Counted from the first letter of the stretch, positions 1 to 8,905 are shown. The stretch: 35,063 nucleotides of DNA from Candidatus Yanofskybacteria bacterium RIFCSPLOWO2_02_FULL_45_18 (GCA_001795795.1 MGKV01000001.1:1-35063); one strand, 5' to 3'. Program-made: numbers and translations. The notes: generated by a model from the letters alone, not told the origin.

Positions 1-1
1 A

Positions 2-1546
2 GCCCAATTTTCCGCTCCCGATCTGAATTCTTTTAAGGCGGTCAGATTGACAAACCGGTCGCTGGAAAAGTTGATTTACAATTACTCTTTCCGCATATTT
101 GACGCCAAGCAGTTGATGCTTATGTCAACGGAAGAAGTGTCAAGTTTTTATCATTTCCCCATTACTTCTACCGCGGCAACTAAAGTTGAATTTTTGAAAG
201 CAAAACTGGCCGAACCGCCGACCGGATTGCCTCAAGAAGGCATTATTATCGGAGAAAATACTTACCGCGGGCAAAAAACAACCGTGCACATGACCGATGC
301 CGACCGCCAGCGCCATATGTATGTTGTCGGACAGACCGGCACCGGCAAGACGACGCTTCTTAAGGCGATGATGCGCCAGGACATTGAGCGGGGCAAGGGG
401 GTTTGTGTTATTGATCCGCATGGTGAGTTTGCCGACTTCATCTTATCGGTGGTTCCTAAGGAGCGGGCGGAGGATGTCATTTATTTCTCACCCGGTGATG
501 TTGAACGGCCGCTGGGGCTGAATATGCTGGAAATTGACCCAACCAAACCGGAACAAAAAACTTTTATTGCCAATGAGCTGTTGCAGGTAATCAAGTCGGT
601 GTATAAAGACTTGCCGGAGGCGTTCGGGCCAATGTTTGAACAATATTTCAAAAACGCCGTGCTGTTGCTTTTGGACGACTATGAACACGAGATACCCACA
701 ATCGCTGAAATTCCGCGGATTTTAGCAGATGAGAATTACCGCCGCGATAAGCTTAGCCGCGAAGCCAATCCGCTGGTTAAAAATTTCTGGGAAATGGAAG
801 CGGAAAAGGCCGGCGGCGAGGCCTCGCTGGCCAACATGGTGCCCTATATCACTTCTAAGCTTAATCCTTTTTTGGCTAACGATTACGTGCGTCCCATTAT
901 CGGCCAGCGCAAGAGCGCTTTCAGCTTCAGAGATGTGATGGATAACCAAAAGATATTGATAGTTAATTTATCCAAGGGCAAGATTGGCGATGCCAACGCG
1001 AATCTCTTGGGTATGCTTGTCGTGGGCAAGCTTTTGATGGCCGCTTTTTCACGGGTGGATATTGTTGACGAAAAACAGCGCAAGGATTTTTATCTTTACA
1101 TAGACGAGTTCCAGAATTTCACGACTGAAAGCATCGCTTCCATATTATCCGAAGCCCGCAAATATCGTTTGGACCTGATAATTGCCCACCAGTTCATCAA
1201 ACAGCTGATTGACAAGATCCGCGACGCCGTTTTCGGAAATGTCGGTTCAATGGCGGTATTCCGTATCAGCGCCGACGACGCCGAAACGGATATTATGAAA
1301 AACAGCTTTGCGCCGGTTTTCACTCCGCAGGACCTAACCAATATTGAAAATTTAAATGCTTATATTAAACTGCTCATCAACGGAACACCGGCGCGGCCAT
1401 TCAATATCCGCATCCCCACCGAGTTGGTTTTCGGCGCCGGCGCGCCGGAGATGATTCAGACCATCAAGGAAATCTCCAAACTAAAATACGGGCAACCGAG
1501 GGAAGAAGTTGAAGCCGAAATACGCGCGCGCTATCAAAGCAAATGA
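2..1546 (+). CDS. Type IV secretion/conjugative coupling-type ATPase (DUF87 / VirD4-TraM-like), 5' truncated by window edge
   Basis: Walker A GQTGTGKTTL, Walker B-like FYLYIDEFQNF, C-terminal RxSADDAETD...FTPQDLTNIENLNAYIKLLINGTPARPFNI. Frame is open upstream of the track start (TTG at 47) to base 2 (AQFSAPDLNSFKAVRLTNRS...), so the true start is probably outside the window. Confidence 0.85.
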   Translation, partial: AQFSAPDLNSFKAVRLTNRSLEKLIYNYSFRIFDAKQLMLMSTEEVSSFYHFPITSTAATKVEFLKAKLAEPPTGLPQEGIIIGENTYRGQKTTVHMTDADRQRHMYVVGQTGTGKTTLLKAMMRQDIERGKGVCVIDPHGEFADFILSVVPKERAEDVIYFSPGDVERPLGLNMLEIDPTKPEQKTFIANELLQVIKSVYKDLPEAFGPMFEQYFKNAVLLLLDDYEHEIPTIAEIPRILADENYRRDKLSREANPLVKNFWEMEAEKAGGEASLANMVPYITSKLNPFLANDYVRPIIGQRKSAFSFRDVMDNQKILIVNLSKGKIGDANANLLGMLVVGKLLMAAFSRVDIVDEKQRKDFYLYIDEFQNFTTESIASILSEARKYRLDLIIAHQFIKQLIDKIRDAVFGNVGSMAVFRISADDAETDIMKNSFAPVFTPQDLTNIENLNAYIKLLINGTPARPFNIRIPTELVFGAGAPEMIQTIKEISKLKYGQPREEVEAEIRARYQSK

Positions 1547-2166
1547 ATATGAGCAAAAAAGACATAATCTTTTCGGCCGTGACCGGTGTTATCACCGGTC
1601 TAATTATTTGGCGGCTTGCCGTATATTTAAACCTGCCGCGTGTTTTTGGTTTGCCTTACGGATTAGCTCCGTTAATCGTTCCAAACTTGTGGCTGGCGGG
1701 AATCTGGTTTGGGCATTTCTTGGGACGCTGGCTTAAGTTTTTCACACAATTCGGCAAATATGCGGCTATCGGATTTACCAATGCGGCAATTGATTTTGGA
1801 ATTTTAAACTTAATGCTTGCCTATTCGGGCATTAACAGCGGCTGGGCCTACCCGGTATTTCGAGGATTGCCAGCAACGTTCGCTGTCGCTCACAGTTATT
1901 GTTGGAATAAATATTGGGTTTTTGGAGCGGGCAAAAGCAATGGGGGCAAAAAAGAATTGGCAAAATTTGTTATAGTTAATGCCGTAGCAGTTTCTGTTAA
2001 TATCAGCGTTGCTTCTGTGATTGTCAATTATATGAGTTTGCCAAATATTAATCCCCAAATATGGGCAAACATAGGCGCTGTGGCTGGTTCCGCCGCCGCA
2101 TTGCTATTTAGCTTCATTGGTTTTAAAATAATCGTGTTCAAAAAATATCATCCCGATGTTATATAG
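1543..2166 (+). CDS. GtrA-like family membrane protein
   Basis: FGKYAAIGFTNAAIDFGILNLML...HSYCWNKYWVFG typical of GtrA; several TM segments; overlaps the neighbouring genes. Confidence 0.75.
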   Translation: MNMSKKDIIFSAVTGVITGLIIWRLAVYLNLPRVFGLPYGLAPLIVPNLWLAGIWFGHFLGRWLKFFTQFGKYAAIGFTNAAIDFGILNLMLAYSGINSGWAYPVFRGLPATFAVAHSYCWNKYWVFGAGKSNGGKKELAKFVIVNAVAVSVNISVASVIVNYMSLPNINPQIWANIGAVAGSAAALLFSFIGFKIIVFKKYHPDVI

Positions 2167-3220
2167 AAAATACCGTCCTAAATTATTCTCTGAAGTTGTC
2201 GGACAGGGACATGTTGTCCAAACACTCCAAGGCGCTTTGACAAGCGGCCGTATCGGACATGCCTATCTTTTCAGCGGCCCGCGCGGCACCGGCAAAACTA
2301 CTTTAGCCCGGATATTTGCTAAAGCACTCAACTGCGCAGAACAGTGTAAAGACGGTAATCCCGATAATAACTGCGAGTCCTGCGTTTCTTTCAACAACGG
2401 CAGTTCTATGGACCTCATTGAGATTGACGCCGCGTCCAATCGCGGTATTGAAGATATCCGCGGCATTAAGGACTCGGCTCTAGTTTCGGCGCCCAGCGGC
2501 AAATACAAGATTTTTATAATTGATGAGGTCCACATGCTTTCCAAAGACGCTTTTAACGCTCTTTTAAAAGTTTTGGAAGAGCCGCCGGCGCATGTTGTTT
2601 TTGTTCTCGCCACGACCGAACCGCACAAAATTCTGGCAACAGTGCTTTCGCGCGTTCAAAGGTTTGATTTCAAACGGATTACGCCAAAACAAATCTTTAC
2701 CACGCTAAAGTCGATTGCCGCGGCTGAAGAAATGAAAATTGAAGACGAGGGACTTTGGGCGATTGCCTTTTCTTCTGACGGCGCCTTGCGCGATGCCGAG
2801 GTCGCTTTGTCTAAATTAAGAGCGGTTTATCAAAAAAGGCAGATAATCAGCGCGGATTATATCAATGACATGCTCGGCATTGTTCCGCGCAAATATCACG
2901 CCGAGTTGCTGAACACGCTTGTAAAAGGAGATAAATCTACGGCCATCGGTTTTATTCATAAAATTCATGATTCCGGCGTTGATCTGGAGAATTTTACCAA
3001 AGGTTTTCTTGAATTTTCCCGCGAAGCTCTGCTTGCCAAAGTAAGTCCGGCAACTTTAACCGCGATGGGCCGCGAAAATACGCTTCAGGACGAAATCTCC
3101 GGCGCCGACCCTAAGTTATTAATAAAGATAATCACGCTCTTCACCGTAGCCCGCAGTGAAATGAAACATTCGCCCATTCAGCAATTGCCGTTGGAGTTGG
3201 CAATATTAGAGATAACATAA
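2156..3220 (+). CDS. dnaX: DNA polymerase III gamma/tau subunit (short form)
   Basis: MLYRKYRPKLFSEVVGQ...HAYLFSGPRGTGKTTLARIFAKALNC, zinc-binding Cys, IIDEVHMLSKDAFNALLKVLEEPP, VLATTEPHKILATVLSRVQRFDF. Lacks the long tau C-terminus. Confidence 0.95.
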   Translation: MLYRKYRPKLFSEVVGQGHVVQTLQGALTSGRIGHAYLFSGPRGTGKTTLARIFAKALNCAEQCKDGNPDNNCESCVSFNNGSSMDLIEIDAASNRGIEDIRGIKDSALVSAPSGKYKIFIIDEVHMLSKDAFNALLKVLEEPPAHVVFVLATTEPHKILATVLSRVQRFDFKRITPKQIFTTLKSIAAAEEMKIEDEGLWAIAFSSDGALRDAEVALSKLRAVYQKRQIISADYINDMLGIVPRKYHAELLNTLVKGDKSTAIGFIHKIHDSGVDLENFTKGFLEFSREALLAKVSPATLTAMGRENTLQDEISGADPKLLIKIITLFTVARSEMKHSPIQQLPLELAILEIT

Positions 3221-3239
3221 AACATTTGACCCGTGACAT

Positions 3240-4475
3240 TTGACAGAAATTGTCAATTGCCAATTGCCAATTGCCGACTATGTTTTGTTAAACATTATAC
3301 TACTTGGTTTGACATCGCTTCTGACGGATTTTTCCAGCGAAATGGTTGTGCCGATTTTGCCGTTTTTCATTAAAACGCTGGGCGGCGGCGGAATTGCCAT
3401 CGGACTTATCTTTGGTTTCGGAGACGCAGTGGCGGCAATTCTGAAAGTTGTTTCGGGGCATTGGGCCGACAAGACGCGCCGTTATAAGTTGTTCGTTTTT
3501 ATCGGCTATCTTTTTTCAGCGGTAGCCAAGTTTTTTTACCCGCTGGCTAAAAGCTGGCAAAATATCGGCATTATCCGACCCATTGAGCGTGTCGGCAAGG
3601 GTTTTCGGGACGCGCCGCGCGACGCCATCGTTTCAGAGTCGCTCAAAGAAGGCCAGCGCGGCCGCGGTTTCGGAGTTCAGCGCGCCATGGACAGCGTCGG
3701 CGCGATTCTCGGTTCGGTTGTAGTTTTGGTTTTATTCGTCTATTTAGGCAAGGATTTCACTTATATTTTCTGGCTCTCCGCATTCATTGGTTTAATAGCA
3801 GTCATTCCGATATTTTTTGTCCGCGTGCCGGCCAATTTAAAACTTAATCACCGGCGGGTTTCGCTCAAAGCGCTGCCTTGGCCGGCCAAAAAATTTATTA
3901 TCATCGCTACCATTTTTGCGTTGGCCAATTTCAGCGTGGCTTTTTTCATTTTAAGCGCCCAGTCGTCTTTTACCGGCCTCGGCCAAACGGAAGCTTTGGC
4001 TCTGACACTCTTGCTTTATATCTTTTTCAATATTTTTGACGCGTCTTTTTCGGAGCCGGCGGGAGCGTTATCCGACCGCGTCGGACGGCGCAAAGTCATT
4101 TTTTCCGGCTACCTGCTGTTCAGTGTTGTCAGCATCGGATTTTTATTCAGTCACACTTTGCAGGTTTCTAATACGGCGCGATTTCTCATTTTGCTTGGTC
4201 TTTTCGCCCTGTATGGCATTTTCAAAGCCCTCATTGACGCATCCCAGCGAGCTTATATTTCAGACCTTTCACCAACAGATATCAGAGGTACCGCTCTGGG
4301 CACATTTGAGACTTTAACCGGATTAGCGGCCATTCCTTCCGGTCTGATTGCGGGTATCTTTTGGAATATCAATATCCTCTACACTTTTGCTTTCGGCGCC
4401 GGCATGTCGCTTGTGGCGTCTGTCTTGCTTTTGCGATTAAGAAGCCCCTTCACAGTGCCCCTTGGCAAGGATTAA
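3240..4475 (+). CDS. Major facilitator superfamily transporter
   Basis: About 12 TM segments; GxxADKTRRYKL and ALSDRVGRRKVIFSGY loops. Track start (TTG 3240) lies in a heptad repeat; TTG 3285 is an alternative start. Confidence 0.85.
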   Translation: MTEIVNCQLPIADYVLLNIILLGLTSLLTDFSSEMVVPILPFFIKTLGGGGIAIGLIFGFGDAVAAILKVVSGHWADKTRRYKLFVFIGYLFSAVAKFFYPLAKSWQNIGIIRPIERVGKGFRDAPRDAIVSESLKEGQRGRGFGVQRAMDSVGAILGSVVVLVLFVYLGKDFTYIFWLSAFIGLIAVIPIFFVRVPANLKLNHRRVSLKALPWPAKKFIIIATIFALANFSVAFFILSAQSSFTGLGQTEALALTLLLYIFFNIFDASFSEPAGALSDRVGRRKVIFSGYLLFSVVSIGFLFSHTLQVSNTARFLILLGLFALYGIFKALIDASQRAYISDLSPTDIRGTALGTFETLTGLAAIPSGLIAGIFWNINILYTFAFGAGMSLVASVLLLRLRSPFTVPLGKD

Positions 4476-4521
4476 TTTATTGGTTAATATATAAGCGTTC
4501 ATTAATTTAGGAGGTGGCAAG

Positions 4522-4614
4522 ATGCCAGACGCGGAGATGCTTAAAGATGTGGACTCCATAAAGAGCGAGGCGTTGTTTGAAGACCTTAAAATTCTGAATG
4601 GCAGCAGAGAATAA
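4522..4614 (+). CDS. Putative 30-aa small protein MPDAEMLKDVDSIKSEALFEDLKILNGSRE
   Basis: Shine-Dalgarno-like TAGGAGGTGG just upstream of ATG 4522, TAA at 4612-4614, then a hairpin with T-tract. Below the length cutoff of the ORF track. Confidence 0.5.
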   Translation: MPDAEMLKDVDSIKSEALFEDLKILNGSRE

Positions 4615-4615
4615 C

Positions 4616-4639
4616 AAGCGTTGAATAAACGTTTTTTTT
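4616..4639 (+). terminator. Probable Rho-independent terminator
   Basis: AAGCGTT-gaata-AACGTTT (one G.T wobble) followed by a T-run. Confidence 0.45.
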
Positions 4640-4658
4640 GTTATAAAATAATAAAAAT

Positions 4659-4732
4659 TGCGGGGTCGTCTAACGGCAGGACAGCGGCCTTTGAAGCCGT
4701 TTATAAACGTTCGAATCGTTTCCCCGCAGCCA
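4659..4732 (+). tRNA. tRNA-Gln (anticodon TTG)
   Basis: Acceptor TGCGGGG/CCCCGCA, discriminator G plus encoded CCA, anticodon arm GCGGC-CTTTGAA-GCCGT, T arm with GTTCGAATC. Confidence 0.93.
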
Positions 4733-4890
4733 CATTGTATGAATCGGAAAGGTTGCCTCGCTTCGCTCGCTCATTACGGGCCTTATTGTAAATAAAATTT
4801 GCGTTGGAGTTATCCGCAGCTCTATTGTAACGGCTCGGGCGAGTAATATAATGGAATTAGCAGATTGAAAATCGGGGATGGTGAAGAGCA

Positions 4891-5517
4891 ATGAGCAGAA
4901 CGAGCAAGTTGAGCGCGTTATTTTTAGTACTTTTTCTTCTTTTTGCAGGATATCAGAGTAGCGACACGGCAGAAATTCCGGACATTGTCTATTTTATCTA
5001 CGCTGCCAATGGCAATTTCGGAACCGGCGTAATGACAAAAGACGGCTATGTGCTTACCGTCAGCCATATTGACCACGAAAAAGAATTATATGTTTCCAAA
5101 GAAGTGACCTTGGCAACGACGGCGGACAAGAAAGCGGTTATTGTCAAACAGGACAAGGAAAAAGACCTGATGCTTCTTCAGATATCATCCGGAAGGGGAA
5201 CAGTGGAACTGGCTGATCCGAAGCTGGATGAAGAAGTTATCGTGATAGGATATCCGTTAGGAACCAGAATGATAAGCCACGGCAGAATAATGGCAATCAA
5301 GAGCGATATGTTGTTTCTTGACACGCACTGTCTGGCCGGAGCTTCCGGTTCGCCTGTTTTTAATAAAGACGGCAAGCTCGTCGGATTGATCCAGGTTGAG
5401 ATTGCGGATGGCAACGGAATGATAAACGGAGCCAGAAGTTCAAAAACAATACGGAAATTTCTTGAAAAAATAAATGAGGACGAGAATAAGGAAAAAAAAG
5501 AAAAAGACAAGAATTAA
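4891..5517 (+). CDS. Exported trypsin-like (HtrA-type) serine protease without PDZ domain
   Basis: Signal peptide; H in LTVSHIDHEK, D in KDLMLLQI, S in CLAGASGSPVFNKDGKLVGL. Confidence 0.8.
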   Translation: MSRTSKLSALFLVLFLLFAGYQSSDTAEIPDIVYFIYAANGNFGTGVMTKDGYVLTVSHIDHEKELYVSKEVTLATTADKKAVIVKQDKEKDLMLLQISSGRGTVELADPKLDEEVIVIGYPLGTRMISHGRIMAIKSDMLFLDTHCLAGASGSPVFNKDGKLVGLIQVEIADGNGMINGARSSKTIRKFLEKINEDENKEKKEKDKN

Positions 5518-5521
5518 AACA

Positions 5522-5550
5522 ACCCCGCTTGCGCGGGTTTTTGCTTTTTA
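5522..5550 (+). terminator. Rho-independent terminator
   Basis: CCCGC-TTGC-GCGGG followed by TTTTTGCTTTTT. Confidence 0.8.
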
Positions 5551-5578
5551 TTTTTTAAGTTGGTATTATTAAAATATT

Positions 5579-6313
5579 ATGGAACAAAATAACATACCCG
5601 CATCGGAGAATAATTATCCGACAAGTAAGGCCTCTGATTTAAACAGGTTTTTTCTCCCCGGAACAATCCTAATTGCGGCAATCATTATTTCCGGCAGTAT
5701 TCTTTACGCCAACCGCGACAAAAGCGGCGTCGGCAATGATAATCAGGCGCCTCAAGGCCAGCAACGAAACAAGGTTGACATATCAATAGACAATGCTCCA
5801 GTTTTAGGCAACCCCAAAGCCAGGGTGACCATTGTTGAATTCGCCGACTTCCGATGTCCATTCTGTGAAAGATTTTCTAATCAAACCGGATCCCAGATCA
5901 TCAAGAACTATGTGGACACCGGCAAAGCGCGATTTGTTTTCAAGCATTTCGCTTTTTTGGGACAGCAGTCCGTCTGGGCGGCGGAAGCGTCTGAATGCGC
6001 TAAAGAACAGGGGAAATTCTGGGAATACCATAACTGGCTTTACCAAAATCAGGCGCCAGAATCCGATCTGGCTTATTATTCCAAAACTAATTTAACTAAA
6101 TACGCCGGCAATATCGCGGGCATTGATACCGTTAGGTTCGCCTCATGCCTTAACAAAGGCGCCTACTCTAAAAATGTGGCGAAGGATCTTTCCCAAGGGC
6201 AAAGTGCGGGTGTAACAGGCACGCCCACAGTATTTATTAACGGCGTGGCGATAGTAGGCGCCCAGCCATACGCGGTCTTTAAGTCGGCCATTGAAGAAGC
6301 GCTTAAAAATTAA
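5579..6313 (+). CDS. Membrane-anchored DsbA-family thiol:disulfide oxidoreductase
   Basis: N-terminal TM; VEFADFRCPFCERFSNQ (CPFC active site); GVTGTPTVFINGVAIVGAQPY (cis-Pro loop). Confidence 0.92.
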   Translation: MEQNNIPASENNYPTSKASDLNRFFLPGTILIAAIIISGSILYANRDKSGVGNDNQAPQGQQRNKVDISIDNAPVLGNPKARVTIVEFADFRCPFCERFSNQTGSQIIKNYVDTGKARFVFKHFAFLGQQSVWAAEASECAKEQGKFWEYHNWLYQNQAPESDLAYYSKTNLTKYAGNIAGIDTVRFASCLNKGAYSKNVAKDLSQGQSAGVTGTPTVFINGVAIVGAQPYAVFKSAIEEALKN

Positions 6314-6315
6314 TT

Positions 6316-6903
6316 ATGTTGAACGCATCTCAATTTTTAGCACAGTTCCTTGCTCAATATCCTTGGGTGCTTGTTATACTGGGAGTATGGGTTATTCCTT
6401 GGAAAGCTTGGGCGCTTTGGCGTTCGGCGCGCGCCAAAGACATCTGGTGGTTTATAGCTTTAATGGTTATAAACACGCTGGGTATTCTTGAAATTGTATA
6501 TCTTTTTGTAATTCGCAAAGTACCCAAAATCTCGCCAGCCAGTCCTGAAAGTTATCACGAACCGCTCAAACACGACGAGGGGACAATGATGAAATTCAAT
6601 GACTTTCAGAAAGTCCATCTGCGGGTAGCCAAAATTTTGTCGGCTGAAAAAATTGAGGACTCGGACAAGCTCATCAGACTGCAAGTTGACCTGGGAGACG
6701 AAAAAAGACAGATCGTTGCCGGCATCGGCAAGGCCTACCAAACCGGAGATTTGGAGGGCAGAGAGATTGTCATTGTCGCCAATCTTGAGCCCCGCAAATT
6801 GATGGGTTACGAAAGCCAAGGCATGCTTTTGGCGGCCGGCGATAAAGAACCGGTAGTTTTGATGCCGGAAAAAGAAGTCCCCGCCGGTTCCAAAGTCAGT
6901 TGA
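6316..6903 (+). CDS. DUF5652-like two-TM segment in one ORF with a tRNA-binding (EMAPII / MetRS C-terminal-like OB-fold) domain
   Basis: N-terminal WVLVILGVWVIPWKAWALWRSARAKDIWWFIALMVINTLGILEIVYLFVIRK; C-terminal FQKVHLRVAKILSAEKIEDSDKLIRLQVDLG...VVANLEPRKLMGYESQGMLLAA. Confidence 0.8.
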   Translation: MLNASQFLAQFLAQYPWVLVILGVWVIPWKAWALWRSARAKDIWWFIALMVINTLGILEIVYLFVIRKVPKISPASPESYHEPLKHDEGTMMKFNDFQKVHLRVAKILSAEKIEDSDKLIRLQVDLGDEKRQIVAGIGKAYQTGDLEGREIVIVANLEPRKLMGYESQGMLLAAGDKEPVVLMPEKEVPAGSKVS

Positions 6904-6927
6904 CAAATATTGTATATTCGTGTATAA
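6899..6927 (+). promoter_or_regulatory. Sigma70-type promoter
   Basis: TTGACA-N17-TATAAG upstream of the GTG 6968 gene. Confidence 0.6.
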
Positions 6928-6967
6928 GTTAGGAAGCAGACTTTACAAAACAAAGGAGAGGGAAAAA

Positions 6968-7357
6968 GTGTCTATCGTAAAAACGGCTGAAGTACTCAAA
7001 AAATCCAGCCAAGCAATCTGCCATTTTTATGAAAACTCGCTTAGGCGGATAATTGAGGTAAAAACCTGCGCCGACAAATGTATTGAAGGCCTAAAAGACC
7101 AGCACCGCAACCTTCAAGAGTTGAATGCCAAGGTCGTCAAAATGAACGCGACCCTGGCGCAAAGTACGGCAAAACTGAAAAAAATAAACGAAAAGCTTTC
7201 GCAGGGAAACAAAAAAGCCGAAACATGTCTGGCCAACTTGAAAAAAGAACAGGCCAAGCCCGAAAAACCATATCCGCCGGAAATAGATCTCGCTGATGAA
7301 ATGCTGGGCATTTCACTGCAAAATCTCCCCGAAAACAAATTGATTAAAGCAAATTAA
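6968..7357 (+). CDS. Coiled-coil hypothetical protein (revised GTG start; track start 6920)
   Basis: AAGGAGAGG SD about 5 nt before GTG 6968; promoter at 6899-6927 would leave no room for the 6920 start; helical Lys/Glu-rich sequence. Confidence 0.65.
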   Translation: MSIVKTAEVLKKSSQAICHFYENSLRRIIEVKTCADKCIEGLKDQHRNLQELNAKVVKMNATLAQSTAKLKKINEKLSQGNKKAETCLANLKKEQAKPEKPYPPEIDLADEMLGISLQNLPENKLIKAN

Positions 7358-7362
7358 TACCT

Positions 7363-7389
7363 GCCGTCAAAGACGGCCTTTTTATTTTA
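7363..7389 (+). terminator. Rho-independent terminator
   Basis: GCCGTC-AAA-GACGGC then CTTTTTATTTT. Confidence 0.8.
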
Positions 7390-7416
7390 AAAAAGGATAT
7401 GTTAAACTAACATTTC

Positions 7417-8172
7417 ATGTCCAAATACTATAACCCCCAGCGAGTTAAAAATGTGTTTGACCCAAGTTCCGAAGAACCGTTCAGAATTAGCCGCAGTAAA
7501 ATTGACCTTTTCTTAAATTGCCCGAGGTGTTTTTACCTTGACCGCCGTTTGGGCGTGGCCCAGCCGCCGGGATATCCTTTCAGTTTGAACAGCGCCGTTG
7601 ACGCGCTTTTGAAGAAAGAATTTGACATCCACCGCGCCAAAGGCGAGCCCCATCCCCTAATGAAAGCATACGGCATTGACGCGGTGCCAATGCATCATGA
7701 GCAATTGAACGTATGGCGCGATTCTCTGCGCGGCGGCATTGCTTACCATCATCAGCCGACCAATTTGCTTGTTACCGGCGGAATAGACGACCTGTGGCTC
7801 AACTCAAAAGGAGAGGTCATCATCGTTGACTACAAAGCAACCTCCAAAACCGGCGAAGTAAGTTTGGATGCCGATTGGCAGATCGGCTATAAACGCCAGA
7901 TGGAAGTTTATCAATGGCTTTTCCGCCAGAACGGTTTTAAGGTTTCTCCGGTGGGATATTTTGTTTATTGCAACGGCATCACCGACAAAAAGGCCTTTGA
8001 CGCCAAACTGGAATTTGATATTAAATTAATTCCGTATGAAGGAAACGGCTCCTGGGTGGAGGGAACCTTGCGCGATATCAAAAATTGTTTAGTATCGGAT
8101 AAGATGCCGCCGAGCGGCGAGGACTGCGACTTTTGCCGCTATCGCGAAGCCGTCAGAACAACTGAACATTAA
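7417..8172 (+). CDS. PD-(D/E)XK nuclease family protein (RecB/Cas4-like) with Cys pairs at both ends
   Basis: ISRSKIDLFLNCPRCFYLDRRLGV; GGIDDLW...VIIVDYKATSK; DWQIGYKRQMEVYQWLFR; terminal DCDFCRYRE. Confidence 0.82.
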   Translation: MSKYYNPQRVKNVFDPSSEEPFRISRSKIDLFLNCPRCFYLDRRLGVAQPPGYPFSLNSAVDALLKKEFDIHRAKGEPHPLMKAYGIDAVPMHHEQLNVWRDSLRGGIAYHHQPTNLLVTGGIDDLWLNSKGEVIIVDYKATSKTGEVSLDADWQIGYKRQMEVYQWLFRQNGFKVSPVGYFVYCNGITDKKAFDAKLEFDIKLIPYEGNGSWVEGTLRDIKNCLVSDKMPPSGEDCDFCRYREAVRTTEH

Positions 8173-8180
8173 GGAGGATC

Positions 8181-8642
8181 ATGTTTCATAAATTTTTTAG
8201 CCGGTTAGTTCGTTCAAAACTCCCCATCGTTATATTGGCGCTAATTGCCGCAATTTTGATTTATCAGTTCCACGACACCATTTATGTGGGAGATGCGCCC
8301 TTGGAAATAACCCGCGCTGTCAGCAACGAAGAAAGGCAGGTGGGGCTTCTGGGTTATAATGCTCTGGCTGAAAATCACGGAATATTGTTTGTCTTTGACA
8401 ATGAAGGCCGATATCCATTCCATATGGTTGGAATGAAATTTGCGATTGATTTCATTTGGATTTCCGGCGATGGAACGATTGTTGACATTACGCCCGACGC
8501 CCAGCCGCAACTTGCCAATGTGCCGAATGATAAAGTTAAATTCTACTGGTCAGCACTGCCGGCAAAATATGTCATTGAAGTTAACGCCGGCTGGGCCCGC
8601 CGCCACAATGTCCGCGTCGGCACGCATGTCTCCCGTTTATAA
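8181..8642 (+). CDS. DUF192 family protein
   Basis: AAGGAGG SD; one N-terminal TM; V.RAVSNEERQVGLLGYNALAENHGILFVFDNEGRYPFHMVGMKFAIDFIWISGDGTIVDI typical of DUF192. Confidence 0.88.
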   Translation: MFHKFFSRLVRSKLPIVILALIAAILIYQFHDTIYVGDAPLEITRAVSNEERQVGLLGYNALAENHGILFVFDNEGRYPFHMVGMKFAIDFIWISGDGTIVDITPDAQPQLANVPNDKVKFYWSALPAKYVIEVNAGWARRHNVRVGTHVSRL

Positions 8643-8645
8643 TTT

Positions 8646-8666
8646 TCCGCCCTCCGGCGGATTTTT
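8646..8666 (+). terminator. Rho-independent terminator
   Basis: TCCGCC-CTCC-GGCGGA then TTTTT. Confidence 0.75.
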
Positions 8667-8725
8667 AGTTTGTTCTGCCTTATATGCTCTCGCTCATCAT
8701 ACCCTAAACCAAACATCAGCAAGGT

Positions 8726-8763
8726 TGTCCCATACAATTAGCATATGTTAATTGTATGGGACA
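8726..8763. repeat. Perfect 15-bp inverted repeat with central CATATG
   Basis: TGTCCCATACAATTA-gcatatgt-TAATTGTATGGGACA. Confidence 0.95.
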
Positions 8764-8905
8764 GGTCAAAAGGGTCGAGGGGTGAATGGATAACTCAAAT
8801 TTTTCTTAAAAACCCGCAGGCGCTGATAGCAGAATTTCTTTGAGAGAACGCACCGGACGAGAAAGGAATGGGAGGAGCGGTATTATCTTTACAGGAAATA
8901 AAATG

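Noticed and set aside
7417-8172. CRISPR-Cas locus based on the Cas4-like protein
   Set aside because: No direct-repeat/spacer array and no other cas genes were seen in the window.
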